Positions 21,626-30,084 of a stretch of DNA of 35,554 nt are shown here, piece after piece. Below the pieces are notes generated by a model. That model was not told the DNA's origin, made no database searches, and was given only the letters and a program-made list of their open reading frames with translations. The stretch is from contig NZ_JASAMB010000039.1 in the NCBI RefSeq assembly GCF_029948125.1, forward strand, positions 1-35,554, written 5' to 3'. Source of the stretch: Catellatospora sp. KI3 (lineage in GTDB: Bacteria > Actinomycetota > Actinomycetes > Mycobacteriales > Micromonosporaceae). The translations under genes were made by a program, and so were the position numbers. Position 1 is the first letter of the stretch. Every line of letters starts with the position of its first letter.

Positions 21626-24082
21626 TCATCCATCACGTCGGCACCGCTCAACCGCACGCCGCGTGGCTAATGTGGCGGCATGATCCGGCCCGAGTACCTG
21701 CTCCTGGTCGGCCAGCAGAGATAGGTAAGTAGCAAGGGCTCCATCGGGCCGTGCCGCATCCTCATACGCCTTCCCCAGATCGTTTCGGGCAAGCAGCGTG
21801 AGAGGCTCTTGCGGACCCAGATGACGCACGTGCTGCTCGAGTACGAGTTCGAGCTGATGGACCGCTGATTCCACACTGCCGGCCGCTCGGTGGGCGTTGG
21901 CGAGATACCGTGCGGTAGTCAGCGTCGCCGGATTCCCTGGCCCTAGCGCCAGCTCAAGGTCGGACAAAAGGGTTTCGAACTTTTCTACGGCGACCAGCGG
22001 AACACCAGCGGCTTGATCAGCTCGGGCCAGGTTTCCCCGAGTCGCCAGCGTGTGGGGATGCTTGGGACCGAGGGCTTCGATTTGTTCGGCGAGGATGTCG
22101 GTCAGCTCGGCACGAGCTGAGGCCACGTCACCGGCTTCAAGACGCGCCCGCGCGAGATTATGCCGAGCTACAAGAGTCGCGGGATGGGTCAGGCCTCGGT
22201 TCTGGCCCTCCTGTTGATATAGGTCTTCGAGTTCAGCTATTGCCTCCGCTAGGCGCCCGGCGTCGGCGTACGCGGCCCCCAGGAATGTACGCGTCGTGAA
22301 GATGTCGAGCTCCGTGCCGCGGGCGTCCACCAGAAGCTGCCTGAACTGAGATACGGCAATCTCTGGATTGCCGCGCAGTCGATGTGCTTCGGCGAGCATC
22401 CCCCGCACCTGCAAGGTCTCGACGCTGGTCGGGCCATGCTTGGCGGCAAATGCAGGAACAAGTCGCTCGAAATACCTCAATGCAAGCCCGATATGTCCGG
22501 CCCAACTGCATGCGAAGGCCAGATGCGCTACAAATTGGAGCGTCTTATCGTCATCAGAACCGAAGAGACCAGACGACTCCTCAACCAGGGTCTCGAACCA
22601 GCCGATCGACCGCTTGATCTCCCCTTGACCCTGCAAGTAGGTGGCGGCCCGATCTAGGAGTTCCAACGACTTCCTATCGTGCTCCTCGGTCGGAAGTCGA
22701 GCAATGAGCGCATCGATGTGGGGAATCAGCGAGGACCACAGACTCCAGCCAGAAACGTTCTGGAACGGATCGTCCGGCACCACAGCGAGGATCGAGTCGA
22801 CGGCGAGTGCTCTATGCAGCAAGGCGTCCGTGTCGCGCGCTCGGGTCACGGAGGCCACGAGAGGATGGATGGTGATGCCGGCCCCGGTGCGGCGAATCAT
22901 GTGGTACGCATTGAGTATTGCAAGGCTTCGAGCGAGATCAAGTTCATCTGCCAGCGATTGGAGTACCAGGTCGGGGAGGTCGCGGCCCCCTAGCTGAGAG
23001 ATCACGGAGATGACGCGCGATGCCAACGGGTCCTGCTCCGCGATGCGTTCCGTGGTTACGTTCCACGTCACCGCGATCGTCCGCTCGCTCGGGTCGTCGA
23101 CACTGGCGAAGGCGGCGACGCGGGCGAACTCCGCGGCAAGAAGTTCCCGGTACTGGTCAAGACTGGAACTTGGCTGCTGGGTGACGAATGCCGCAGCTTG
23201 ACCGATGGCAAGCGGCAGATCTCCGAGCACCGCAGCCAATCGATCAGCCGCTTGCCGATCGGAAGAACCCGTAAGTCGGCACAGGAGATCGACTGCCGCC
23301 GGACGCGCGAGCACGTCCAGCTCCAACGGCATCAACCCGTGCCGCTTCCAGCGCGCGACACCCACGTTCAGACGAGTTGTAATGACCAATATGCCACACT
23401 TGCGCAGTTCGGCCAACACGTCGGCTACATCGTCCAGCCGATCTACGTTGTCCAGCACCAACGTCCAGCGATCATGCGTGCGGAGCCAGTTGATCGACCA
23501 CGCTGCTGCGGACGCATCCGTGGTCCGAGGGTTCGAACGAAGACGACGAGCCAGAGCCGCGAGACCGCTGCGGACTTCTCCGGCGGTCTGGGAGTTGATC
23601 CACCAGACCACTTGGTGTCTTCCACGCATCGTATGCGCCCACTGAAGGGCCAATTCCGTCTTGCCGACACCACCGAGACCATGCACGGCAACGTGCCCGT
23701 TCTCCGCCGTGAAGCGGGCAAGCGTGTCGACGCTCCCCCCGACGTATACGGCCGATTCGCCAGGCAGATTGTGCAGACAGCCGACCTCCGCAACCTCCAG
23801 TTTCGCTGTGCGCTCGGCCTTTTCTGCCCGATCGCGCAGCCTCATGAACTTGGCCCGCATATTGAGATCCGTTGGGAGCGCGTTCAAGATCTTGTCAAGT
23901 GCATCGGCCGACGGCAGCCGCGTGCCGTTCAAATAGTCATAGATGCTGGATTTTTTGTATCCGGTGGCCTTGACAAGCGCGTCAACGGTGCGTGGGGCAG
24001 TTGGATCATATCTGCGCGCGTGTGTGAAGTAACTGCTGAGTGCTTCGTGAAACAGCGGCTCTTCGAACAGCGGCTCTTCCAT
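21626..24082 (-). CDS. HTH/NB-ARC/TPR protein (STAND NTPase)
   Basis: An 818-residue protein with three parts. Residues about 30-62 are an XRE-like helix-turn-helix (VDALVKATGYKKSSIYDYLNGTRLP). Residues 115-400 form an NB-ARC ATPase: P-loop HGLGGVGKTE with K141, Walker B WTLVLDNVD with D211, sensor ILVITTR, and the GLPL-like GDLPLAIGQAAAF. Residues about 480-810 are TPR repeats of the NPxTL/HPxTL-type (for example GPKHPHTLATRGNLARA and GPGNPATLTTARYLANA). STAND proteins of this type are signal-sensing switches; in actinomycetes they act as regulators, and related NTPases act in phage defence. ATG 24080-24082 is the start; the ribosome site is weak. Lower GC than flanking core genes suggests horizontal acquisition. 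Confidence 0.85.
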   Translation of the reverse strand: MEEPLFEEPLFHEALSSYFTHARRYDPTAPRTVDALVKATGYKKSSIYDYLNGTRLPSADALDKILNALPTDLNMRAKFMRLRDRAEKAERTAKLEVAEVGCLHNLPGESAVYVGGSVDTLARFTAENGHVAVHGLGGVGKTELALQWAHTMRGRHQVVWWINSQTAGEVRSGLAALARRLRSNPRTTDASAAAWSINWLRTHDRWTLVLDNVDRLDDVADVLAELRKCGILVITTRLNVGVARWKRHGLMPLELDVLARPAAVDLLCRLTGSSDRQAADRLAAVLGDLPLAIGQAAAFVTQQPSSSLDQYRELLAAEFARVAAFASVDDPSERTIAVTWNVTTERIAEQDPLASRVISVISQLGGRDLPDLVLQSLADELDLARSLAILNAYHMIRRTGAGITIHPLVASVTRARDTDALLHRALAVDSILAVVPDDPFQNVSGWSLWSSLIPHIDALIARLPTEEHDRKSLELLDRAATYLQGQGEIKRSIGWFETLVEESSGLFGSDDDKTLQFVAHLAFACSWAGHIGLALRYFERLVPAFAAKHGPTSVETLQVRGMLAEAHRLRGNPEIAVSQFRQLLVDARGTELDIFTTRTFLGAAYADAGRLAEAIAELEDLYQQEGQNRGLTHPATLVARHNLARARLEAGDVASARAELTDILAEQIEALGPKHPHTLATRGNLARADQAAGVPLVAVEKFETLLSDLELALGPGNPATLTTARYLANAHRAAGSVESAVHQLELVLEQHVRHLGPQEPLTLLARNDLGKAYEDAARPDGALATYLSLLADQEQVLGPDHAATLATRRAVERCRRDG
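24051..24080 (-). repeat. 15-bp tandem duplication at start of STAND gene
   Basis: AACAGCGGCTCTTCG (24051-24065) is repeated as AACAGCGGCTCTTCC (24066-24080), giving a doubled EEPLF at residues 2-11. It lengthens the N-terminus by five residues and lies before the HTH. Confidence 0.85.
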
Positions 24083-24403
24083 AGAAACGCCTGTCTCCAG
24101 GGGTACATTGCGACCTGTCTATGCCGCTCACGGTAGCAGATTCGCGCCTCGTCGCTGCAACGTCAATCGGCGCTCGGACACTCGCAGCCCGATCGAAGAC
24201 GGCCGCTGACGCTCGAGCCGTAAGTCTCCCGTACGTATCCAGCTGTGTGACTGATCAGATGGCTGAAGTCGCGGACCGGTGGTCCGTGCAGTTGCGGCGC
24301 TTGGCAGCTGGATGCTCTGCAAGCCCGCAGCCGCTGTCTTTCTTTCCAGTCGTTTCCAGCCACAGCGTTTGAATCCCTCGAAGTCTGTTGGACTCGTAAG
24401 CGT

Positions 24404-24420
24404 TGACGCACGGTGCGTCA
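24404..24420. promoter_or_regulatory. palindrome before small secreted protein gene
   Basis: TGACGCAC-G-GTGCGTCA is a perfect palindrome with 8-bp arms, placed five bases before the AAAGGGGA ribosome site. It could be an operator, or a leader hairpin affecting translation. The rest of 24083-24403 shows no convincing gene; it should hold the divergent promoters. Confidence 0.45.
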
Positions 24421-24436
24421 GCGAAAGGGGATACTC

Positions 24437-24757
24437 ATGAACGTCAAGCGCAGCGGGCGGTTGCGCCGAGCAGCCACGATTGCTGTCGTGCTCGGCGCTG
24501 GTCTCACCGGTGTCGTAGCCACGGCGACACCTGCAGCGGCGGCGAGTAACTGCCAGGTGGGCACCTACAGCGCCCGCGGCTCCTGGGCTTCCTGCGCGTC
24601 GGGCGGCGGCTCGTACCAGTCGTGGACGCAATGCGAGGTGGCGGGCTCGTGGTACACGGTCTACGGACCATCCCAGGCCGCCGGCAGCGGGGTTCTGTCG
24701 ATCTCTTCCTGTCACTGGGGCTCCAACCGGCGCTCCTACGGAGTGATCACGTACTGA
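24437..24757 (+). CDS. small secreted four-cysteine protein
   Basis: A 106-residue protein from ATG 24437, with AAAGGGGA at 24425-24432. Residues 1-37 are a signal peptide: basic MNVKRSGRLRR, hydrophobic core AATIAVVLGAGLTGVVA, and cleavage at ATPAAAA. The mature part, about 69 residues, contains four Cys (SNCQVG, WASCAS, TQCEVA, SSCHWG) and many Ser, Gly, Tyr and Trp, suggesting a small disulfide-stabilised extracellular domain. I do not recognise the family. It is followed by an exceptional hairpin, so it is a single-gene unit. Bacteriocin-like or cell-wall-associated roles are possible but unsupported. Confidence 0.75.
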   Translation: MNVKRSGRLRRAATIAVVLGAGLTGVVATATPAAAASNCQVGTYSARGSWASCASGGGSYQSWTQCEVAGSWYTVYGPSQAAGSGVLSISSCHWGSNRRSYGVITY

Positions 24758-24763
24758 ATCGCA

Positions 24764-24810
24764 CGCGATAGTCGCGGGGGGCGGCTCAGCCGCCCCCCGC
24801 GACTATCGCG
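24764..24810 (+). terminator. very long perfect terminator hairpin
   Basis: A 22-bp perfect stem (24764-24785 with 24789-24810) around TCA, seven bases after the stop codon. It includes a G6/C6 block. This is far longer than needed for termination and may also protect the transcript 3' end. No T tract follows. Confidence 0.85.
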
Positions 24811-25018
24811 CCCACGCCGGTTGCGATTGGCACTACGGCAGATAAGCCCAAACAAGAGCCAAGGGGGTCACCGGCGGCGTCCGTTCGCTGCCAGGCTTGC
24901 ATGACCGGGCGTGGGCGACGCGGATGGCCACACCGTTACATCGACCGCAGCATTGGTGACAACTGTTACGTCACACCGGCTCTGAGGAGCGACAACACCG
25001 TACCAAGTCAGCGGTTTC

Positions 25019-25046
25019 TTGACATCGCCGAATATTCACTTATGCC
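25019..25046 (+). promoter_or_regulatory. candidate promoter of the dual protease gene
   Basis: Perfect TTGACA (25019-25024), 16-base spacer, TATGCC (25041-25046). The -10 is partial. It would give a leader of about 95 bases before ATG 25145. The rest of 24811-25144 shows no gene. Confidence 0.4.
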
Positions 25047-25144
25047 TCCGGCCCAGCGAAGCGCGGGCCTACCTTGTCGGCACCCTGTCCACCGGCTTCG
25101 ACGGCGGTACGACGCGCCGCGGAGCCGCATCCCCGGGAGGCACC

Positions 25145-28100
25145 ATGCCCACAAGGCGAACATCGCTGCTCACAGCCACGGCTACGGCTGTGCTGACCGT
25201 CCTGGCGTCGGCCCTGCCCGCCGCGGCGGCCGAGCCGGAAGGCGTAGTCCGGCACGCGGCGAAACATCCCGTGCCGGGCGTCTACCTGGTCACGTTCAAG
25301 GATCAGGCCGTGGCTAAATCGGACGCGGCGCAGACGACCCGGTCGCTGACCGCCCGCTACGGCGGCAAGGCCACCCACGTGCTCGACACCGTCATGCGCG
25401 GCTTCGTCGCCGAGGACCTGACCGAGCAGCAGGCCCGGCGGCTGGCGGCCAACCCGAGCGTCGCGTCGGTGACCCAGTCGGGCACGTCCCGGGCCGCCGA
25501 GACCCAGGACAACCCGGCCAACTGGGGCCTGGACCGCATCGACCAGCGGAATCTGCCGCTGGACAGGAAGTACGCCTACCCCGCGGACGGCGCGGGTGTG
25601 AACATCTACATCGTCGACACCGGCATCCGCTACACCCACCAGGAGTTCGAGGGGCGCGCCAAGTACGCCGCCGACTTCGTCGTGCCGAGCACCAACGGCG
25701 AGGACTGCGACAGCGCCAAGCAGGGCCACGGCACGCACGTCTCCGGCATCGCGGCTGGCCGAACGCGCGGCGTGGCCAAGAAGGCCAACCTGTGGTCCGT
25801 ACGCATCCTCGGCTGTCAGTCCACCGGCAAGGACACCGACATCGTCGTGGCCGCCGACTGGATCGCCAGGAACGCCAGGAAGCCCGCGGTGGTCAACATG
25901 AGCGTGTACGCCGACGACCCCGCCATCGGCGTCGACGCCATCAAGGGCGCCGTCGCCGCCGGTGTGCAGTGGTCGCTGATCACTGGCAACAACGGCGGCA
26001 ACGCCTGCGACTACGGCCCGGGCAGCCGGGTCGAGGCCGCGGTTCGGGTCGCGAACGCGACCAGCTCCGATCAGCGGGCCGGCGACTCCAACGACGGGCC
26101 GTGCACCGATCTGTTCGCACCGGGCAGCTCGATCGACTCGTCGGTCAACACCTCCGACACCGCGTACGGCCAGAAGTCCGGAACGTCGATGGCCGCGCCG
26201 CATGTGGCCGGCGCGATGGCGATCAGGCTGTCGCAGGATCCCACCGCGAGCCCGGCGGACCTGAAGAAGTGGATCATCGACAACGCCACGACCGGCAAGA
26301 TGACCAACATCCGCACGGGTACCCCCAACCGGCTGCTCTACCTCCCCAGCACACCGGCGCCGGCCGACGACTTCTCCCTGTCGGCCAGCCCGTCGTCGGT
26401 CAGTGTCGACCCGGGCCAGTCGGTGACCACCACGATCAGCACGGCGGTCACCAAGGGCAGCGCCCAGACCGTGACGCTGTCCGCGACCGGCCTGCCGACC
26501 GGCGTCACCGCGTCGTTCAACCCGTCGTCGGTCACCGCGGGCGGATCATCCACCTTGACCCTGGCCGCCTCCTCGTCGGCTGGCCCCGGCACCTCGACCG
26601 TCACGGTCACCGGCACCGGCACCAGCGCCAGCCATGCCGTGAACGTGGGTCTGACGGTCAACGGGACGGGACCGACCGACTTCTCGTTGAGCGCGAGCCC
26701 GGCGGCCGGATCGGTCGGTGCGGGCGGCACGCTGTCGACCACGATCAGCGCCACCAGCGCCCTCACCGGTGGCGGGAGCACGGGCGGCACCTCGGGCACC
26801 GGTTCCGGACCGGCCGTGGTGAACGGCACGCCCACCACGGTGGCGAAGTACCCGTTCGTCATCTCGCAGCACCGCACCGGTGGTGCACGGCCGCAGGAGC
26901 AGTCGTGCACCGGCTCGGTCGTGGCGCCGCGAGCGGTGCTGATCGCGGCGCACTGCAAGTTCGCCCAGGGCGACCCGAAGTACCTGGTCTACGGGCGCGA
27001 CGACCTCGCCGACACCGCCACCGGCACCCGGATCGAGATCGCCGAGTACCGGGTCCACCCCGGCTACAGCCCGCAGGACGGCACCGGTTGGCGCAACGGA
27101 AACGACGTGGCGGTCATCTTCACCAGGACCGACATCCCCGTCCCAGCGGGGATGGCGTTCCCGGCGATCGCCTCCTCCGCGGACAGCCTGGCGCTGGGCA
27201 CTCGGGGCACCGCGCTCGGATACGGCAAGACCGAATCGGACGACAGCGGCCGCAACACCAGGCTGCGCGAGACGATCCTGCCGGTGGTCGACGGCCAGAA
27301 CTGCGAGAACATCGACTCGACTTTCACCTCGGACACGATGTTCTGCGACGGCTACGGCGACGGCAGCACCAGCCTGTGCCAGGGCGACTCCGGTGGTCCG
27401 TACTACTACAACGGCAAGATCTACGGCGTCTTCTCCTGGCTGCGGACCGACTGCCGCTATTACAACGTCCACGGCAAGCTGTGGAGCGCGATGGGCGACT
27501 GGGCCAACGAGCAGATCGGCACCACCCCGCCGCAGCCGCCGACCGCCGACATCACGCTGTCGGCCAGCGGCCTGCCCGCCGGCACCGCGGCGACCTTCAA
27601 CCCCACGAAGATCGCCAGCGGGGGCAGCAGCACCCTCACCCTCACGACCTCGGCCGGCACCCCGGCCGGCACGTACCAGATCACCGTCACCGGCACCCGT
27701 GGCAGCGCGGCCCGCACGACCACGTACACCCTGACCGTGCAGACGGCGCCGCCGACGTCCGACGGCATCGCCAACGGCGGATTCGAGACCGGCAGCCTCA
27801 GCGGTTGGTCGGCCACCGGCACCACCGCCGCCGTCAGCCCCGGCCGTACCGGCAGCTACGCGGCGAAGATCGGCGGAGCGGGCGGCATCTCCTCGATCAG
27901 CCAGACGTTCACCGTTCCGACCGGCCGGACCTCGGCTTCGCTGTACTTCAAGGAGTCCGGCTGCCCGTCCGCATTCGGTGACTTCACCACGGTCTCACTG
28001 ACCGACAGCACCACCGGGTACACCCAGAACCTGGTCTACCGGTACTGCTCCAACTCCAGCTCCTGGACGAAGGGCAGTGCGTACGTCACGGCCGGGCACA

Positions 28101-28177
28101 CCTACACCCTGAAGATCGAGCACAGCAACTCCACCGGCGCCTCGGTCCTGACGGCGGACGACGTCACGCTCTCCTGA
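25145..28177 (+). CDS. secreted dual protease: S8 subtilisin plus S1 trypsin
   Basis: A 1,010-residue secreted protein; ATG 25145 follows GGGAGG. Order: signal peptide (1-30, ending PAAAA); I9-type propeptide (about 45-115, VYLVTFKDQAV...); S8 subtilase with D158 (VDTGI), H195 (GHGTHVSG), oxyanion N282 and S348 (GTSMAAPHVAG); an Ig-like repeat starting DFSLSASP (about 415); a second repeat starting the same way (about 517) that is interrupted by a complete S1 trypsin domain, with H603 (AAHC), D654 (NDVAV) and S749 (GDSGGP); the rest of the Ig repeat (ITLSASGLPAGTAATFNP...); and a C-terminal jelly-roll-like domain (about 872-1010, NGGFETGSLSGW...). Both catalytic triads look complete. It would act outside the cell on proteins. 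The S1 domain may be activated by the S8 domain; that is inference. Confidence 0.9.
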   Translation: MPTRRTSLLTATATAVLTVLASALPAAAAEPEGVVRHAAKHPVPGVYLVTFKDQAVAKSDAAQTTRSLTARYGGKATHVLDTVMRGFVAEDLTEQQARRLAANPSVASVTQSGTSRAAETQDNPANWGLDRIDQRNLPLDRKYAYPADGAGVNIYIVDTGIRYTHQEFEGRAKYAADFVVPSTNGEDCDSAKQGHGTHVSGIAAGRTRGVAKKANLWSVRILGCQSTGKDTDIVVAADWIARNARKPAVVNMSVYADDPAIGVDAIKGAVAAGVQWSLITGNNGGNACDYGPGSRVEAAVRVANATSSDQRAGDSNDGPCTDLFAPGSSIDSSVNTSDTAYGQKSGTSMAAPHVAGAMAIRLSQDPTASPADLKKWIIDNATTGKMTNIRTGTPNRLLYLPSTPAPADDFSLSASPSSVSVDPGQSVTTTISTAVTKGSAQTVTLSATGLPTGVTASFNPSSVTAGGSSTLTLAASSSAGPGTSTVTVTGTGTSASHAVNVGLTVNGTGPTDFSLSASPAAGSVGAGGTLSTTISATSALTGGGSTGGTSGTGSGPAVVNGTPTTVAKYPFVISQHRTGGARPQEQSCTGSVVAPRAVLIAAHCKFAQGDPKYLVYGRDDLADTATGTRIEIAEYRVHPGYSPQDGTGWRNGNDVAVIFTRTDIPVPAGMAFPAIASSADSLALGTRGTALGYGKTESDDSGRNTRLRETILPVVDGQNCENIDSTFTSDTMFCDGYGDGSTSLCQGDSGGPYYYNGKIYGVFSWLRTDCRYYNVHGKLWSAMGDWANEQIGTTPPQPPTADITLSASGLPAGTAATFNPTKIASGGSSTLTLTTSAGTPAGTYQITVTGTRGSAARTTTYTLTVQTAPPTSDGIANGGFETGSLSGWSATGTTAAVSPGRTGSYAAKIGGAGGISSISQTFTVPTGRTSASLYFKESGCPSAFGDFTTVSLTDSTTGYTQNLVYRYCSNSSSWTKGSAYVTAGHTYTLKIEHSNSTGASVLTADDVTLS

Positions 28178-28194
28178 CCCTCCTCCCTCCCCCC

Positions 28195-28228
28195 GCCGGC
28201 GGCCCGGATCATCACCCGGGCCGCCGGC
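28195..28228. terminator. bidirectional terminator between convergent genes
   Basis: GCCGGCGGCCCGG (28195-28207) pairs perfectly with 28216-28228 around ATCATCAC. It sits between the protease stop and the end of the leftward regulator gene and can serve both. Confidence 0.75.
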
Positions 28229-28246
28229 TCCTCGCCTTCGCCGGCC

Positions 28247-29203
28247 TCAGTCCCACTCCCAGCGCAGCCCCACCAGCCCCGGCGGCACGTCGGTGAGCAC
28301 CAGGTGCGCGGTGTGCGACTCGCCGATCCACAAGGGAGCCCCGAGCTGGCGGGGCGTCTGCAGCGTGGCCTGCCGGAACGGCACGCACGTGGCCGGCGGC
28401 CCGTCGGTGAACTCCACCTGGAGCACGTACTGCCGCGCCGGGCGGGTGAATCGATGGTGGTACCACGTCAGCTCGTCGGGCCAGTCGGCGAAGCCGTACT
28501 CGTACTCCACGACGGTGCGTTCCGTGGCCGCCAGCCGCTGGTCGAGCCGCAGCTCGAAGACCGTGGCACCGCCCTCGGCATCCGCCCGGACCCGCCCCTG
28601 ACGGCAGTAGCGCAGGTTGCGCAGCTCGGGCGGCGGACCCTCGCCCCAGTGGTACACCATGCAGCGGTCCACCCGGTCGGTGGTCGCCTCCAGCACCAGC
28701 CGACAGGTGACGGAGGCGAGCCGCCGCCGCTCGTCGAGCCGGACGCGTTCCTGGACGTCGAGATGGCGCAGCTGCCCGTCCGGCGGCGCGGCGAGCGCGG
28801 CCAGCAGCGGGGCGTGGGCCGGCCAGAGCCGGCGGCGGTCGACCGTACCGGGCTCGGCGGGACGGCGCCCCCTCGGCCGCGGCGGGCCGAGCATCGACAC
28901 CAGCGACGCCGGCGGCAGCTCTAGCAGCTCCTCCAGGGCGGTCACCGCACGCAGGGACTCCGACCGCTCCGGCCGGCTGCGCCCGTGCCGCCAGTAGCTC
29001 AGCGCCGCGCGGCTCACCTGGACCCCGCGTCGCGCCAGATGATGCTGCACGCGTTCCAGGCTGAGTCCCCGGGTGGTGAACGCGTGGTCGATCACCTGTG
29101 CGAACGTGCCGTTGCGCAGCAGCCGACGCAGCTCGCGATCGACCGGGCGGGGCTGCCGCACCACGTCCGGGTCGGCCGGGGCCGACGTGGGCTCAGGTCG
29201 CAT
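28247..29203 (-). CDS. HTH domain regulator with unknown C-terminal sensor
   Basis: A 318-residue cytoplasmic protein. Residues about 20-85 form an XRE-type helix-turn-helix: GLSLERVQHHLARRGVQVSRAALSYWRHGRSRPER, followed by AVTALEELLELPPASL, which resembles DNA-binding domains that pick a partner cell-cycle or differentiation program in actinomycetes. The C-terminal 200 residues (LDVQERVRLDERRRL..., VVEYEYGFADWP, YVLQVEFTDGPPATCVPF, LVLTDVPPGLVGLRWEW) look like beta-rich ligand or protein-interaction domain; I do not recognise it. ATG 29203 has a strong GGAGGAGG site. It converges on the dual protease. Target genes are unknown. Confidence 0.75.
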   Translation of the reverse strand: MRPEPTSAPADPDVVRQPRPVDRELRRLLRNGTFAQVIDHAFTTRGLSLERVQHHLARRGVQVSRAALSYWRHGRSRPERSESLRAVTALEELLELPPASLVSMLGPPRPRGRRPAEPGTVDRRRLWPAHAPLLAALAAPPDGQLRHLDVQERVRLDERRRLASVTCRLVLEATTDRVDRCMVYHWGEGPPPELRNLRYCRQGRVRADAEGGATVFELRLDQRLAATERTVVEYEYGFADWPDELTWYHHRFTRPARQYVLQVEFTDGPPATCVPFRQATLQTPRQLGAPLWIGESHTAHLVLTDVPPGLVGLRWEWD

Positions 29204-29368
29204 GGCACCTCCTCCGCCGACCTCGATTACCGCACTATCGCCGTAGTCGAGGCCGGTGTCCAGCGATACCAGCTAATGTCTCACCGCGCGGAGTCGAGTT
29301 CCGGGCCGGGTGAGACCCCCACCCGCACCGCTGCCCACCCGAAACGGCGGCGAGTGCGGCCGGTGCGG

Positions 29369-29716
29369 CTACCGGCCAGGGGTGGACCGCTGCGCCTCGC
29401 GCAGGTCGTCCAGCAACCCCATCTGGTTGGCCAGCACCTCGGTCAAGATGGTGCGGGCGACCGCGAGCAGTTCGGCCACGTGTGGGCTGACCAGCGAGTA
29501 GTAGACATTGGGGCCCTCTTTGCGAGTCACGACCAGGTTCATCTTGCGCAGCACCGACAGCTGCTGCGACAGGTGCGCCGGCTCGAGACCGACGTCGGGC
29601 AGCATCTCCGACACCGCGTGCTCGCGCTCGGACAGCAGTTCGAGGATCCGGATCCGGGCCGGATGGGCCAGCGCCTTGAAGAAGTCCGCCTTGGCCTGAT
29701 ATAGCGGTTTGCTCAC
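29369..29716 (-). CDS. ArsR family transcriptional repressor
   Basis: A 115-residue winged-helix protein, GTG 29716, with GAGGGGGT upstream. KADFFKALAHPARIRILELLSE and EPAHLSQQLSVLRKMNLVVTRKEG are the ArsR fold's H2-H4 and wing. There is no Cys, so the classical ELCVCDL metal site is absent and any ligand is not arsenic-type thiol-bound metal. A paralogue lies at 32341-32703. A perfect 20-bp palindrome (29837-29856) sits upstream beside a TAATAAT -10 element (complement of 29831-29837), giving likely autoregulation. Possible targets are itself and the divergent DUF2795-like gene. Confidence 0.88.
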   Translation of the reverse strand: MSKPLYQAKADFFKALAHPARIRILELLSEREHAVSEMLPDVGLEPAHLSQQLSVLRKMNLVVTRKEGPNVYYSLVSPHVAELLAVARTILTEVLANQMGLLDDLREAQRSTPGR

Positions 29717-29836
29717 CGGTGCACCCCCTCGCCGCCCGAAACCGTACCTGACTGCACCACGTACGAAGATGGCGTCGTTCGCCGCATGCCCGACTGAGAC
29801 GTTGTCACACCACCCGTCCACCCGACGAACATTATT

Positions 29837-29856
29837 ACTTGCTAAAGTTAGCAAGT
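29837..29856. promoter_or_regulatory. ArsR-type operator
   Basis: ACTTGCTAA-AG-TTAGCAAGT is a perfect 9-2-9 palindrome. On the leftward strand it directly precedes TAATAAT, a -10 element for the ArsR gene, so a bound dimer would block that promoter. Confidence 0.7.
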
Positions 29857-29874
29857 GCTTGAGAGCGGCGGGCA

Positions 29875-29905
29875 GGAACACGCCTTGCGCAGAAAGGCGT
29901 GTTCC
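29875..29905 (+). ncRNA. leader hairpin 1 upstream of DUF2795-like gene
   Basis: GGAACACGCCTT (29875-29886) pairs perfectly with 29894-29905 around a seven-base loop. No T tract follows on either strand, so it is probably not a simple terminator. No protein-coding gene is supported between here and 30085. Confidence 0.45.
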
Positions 29906-30005
29906 CGATGACCACGGCGTCGACGCCTGCCTGAAGTCGGCACAGCTGTGCGTCGAACCGGACATGCCGCAGACCCGCTACTACACGGGTAGCTGCACGT
30001 AGACC

Positions 30006-30049
30006 GGCGTGGCCCGCCGTCTCGCCTTCCCCAGGCGACGGGTCACGCC
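30006..30049 (+). ncRNA. leader hairpin 2 upstream of DUF2795-like gene
   Basis: GGCGTGGCCCG (30006-30016) pairs with 30039-30049 with one G-U pair; after a five-base bulge, TCGCC pairs with GGCGA (30022-30026 with 30034-30038) around a seven-base loop. It ends 24 bases before the ribosome site of the next gene and may control it. Confidence 0.45.
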
Positions 30050-30084
30050 CACTATGCACCTCCACGTGAAAGCCAGGAGATCAG

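Noticed and set aside
29966-30002. Short peptide MPQTRYYTGSCT before the DUF2795-like gene
   Set aside because: No ribosome site and no nearby modifying enzyme; more likely part of a structured leader.
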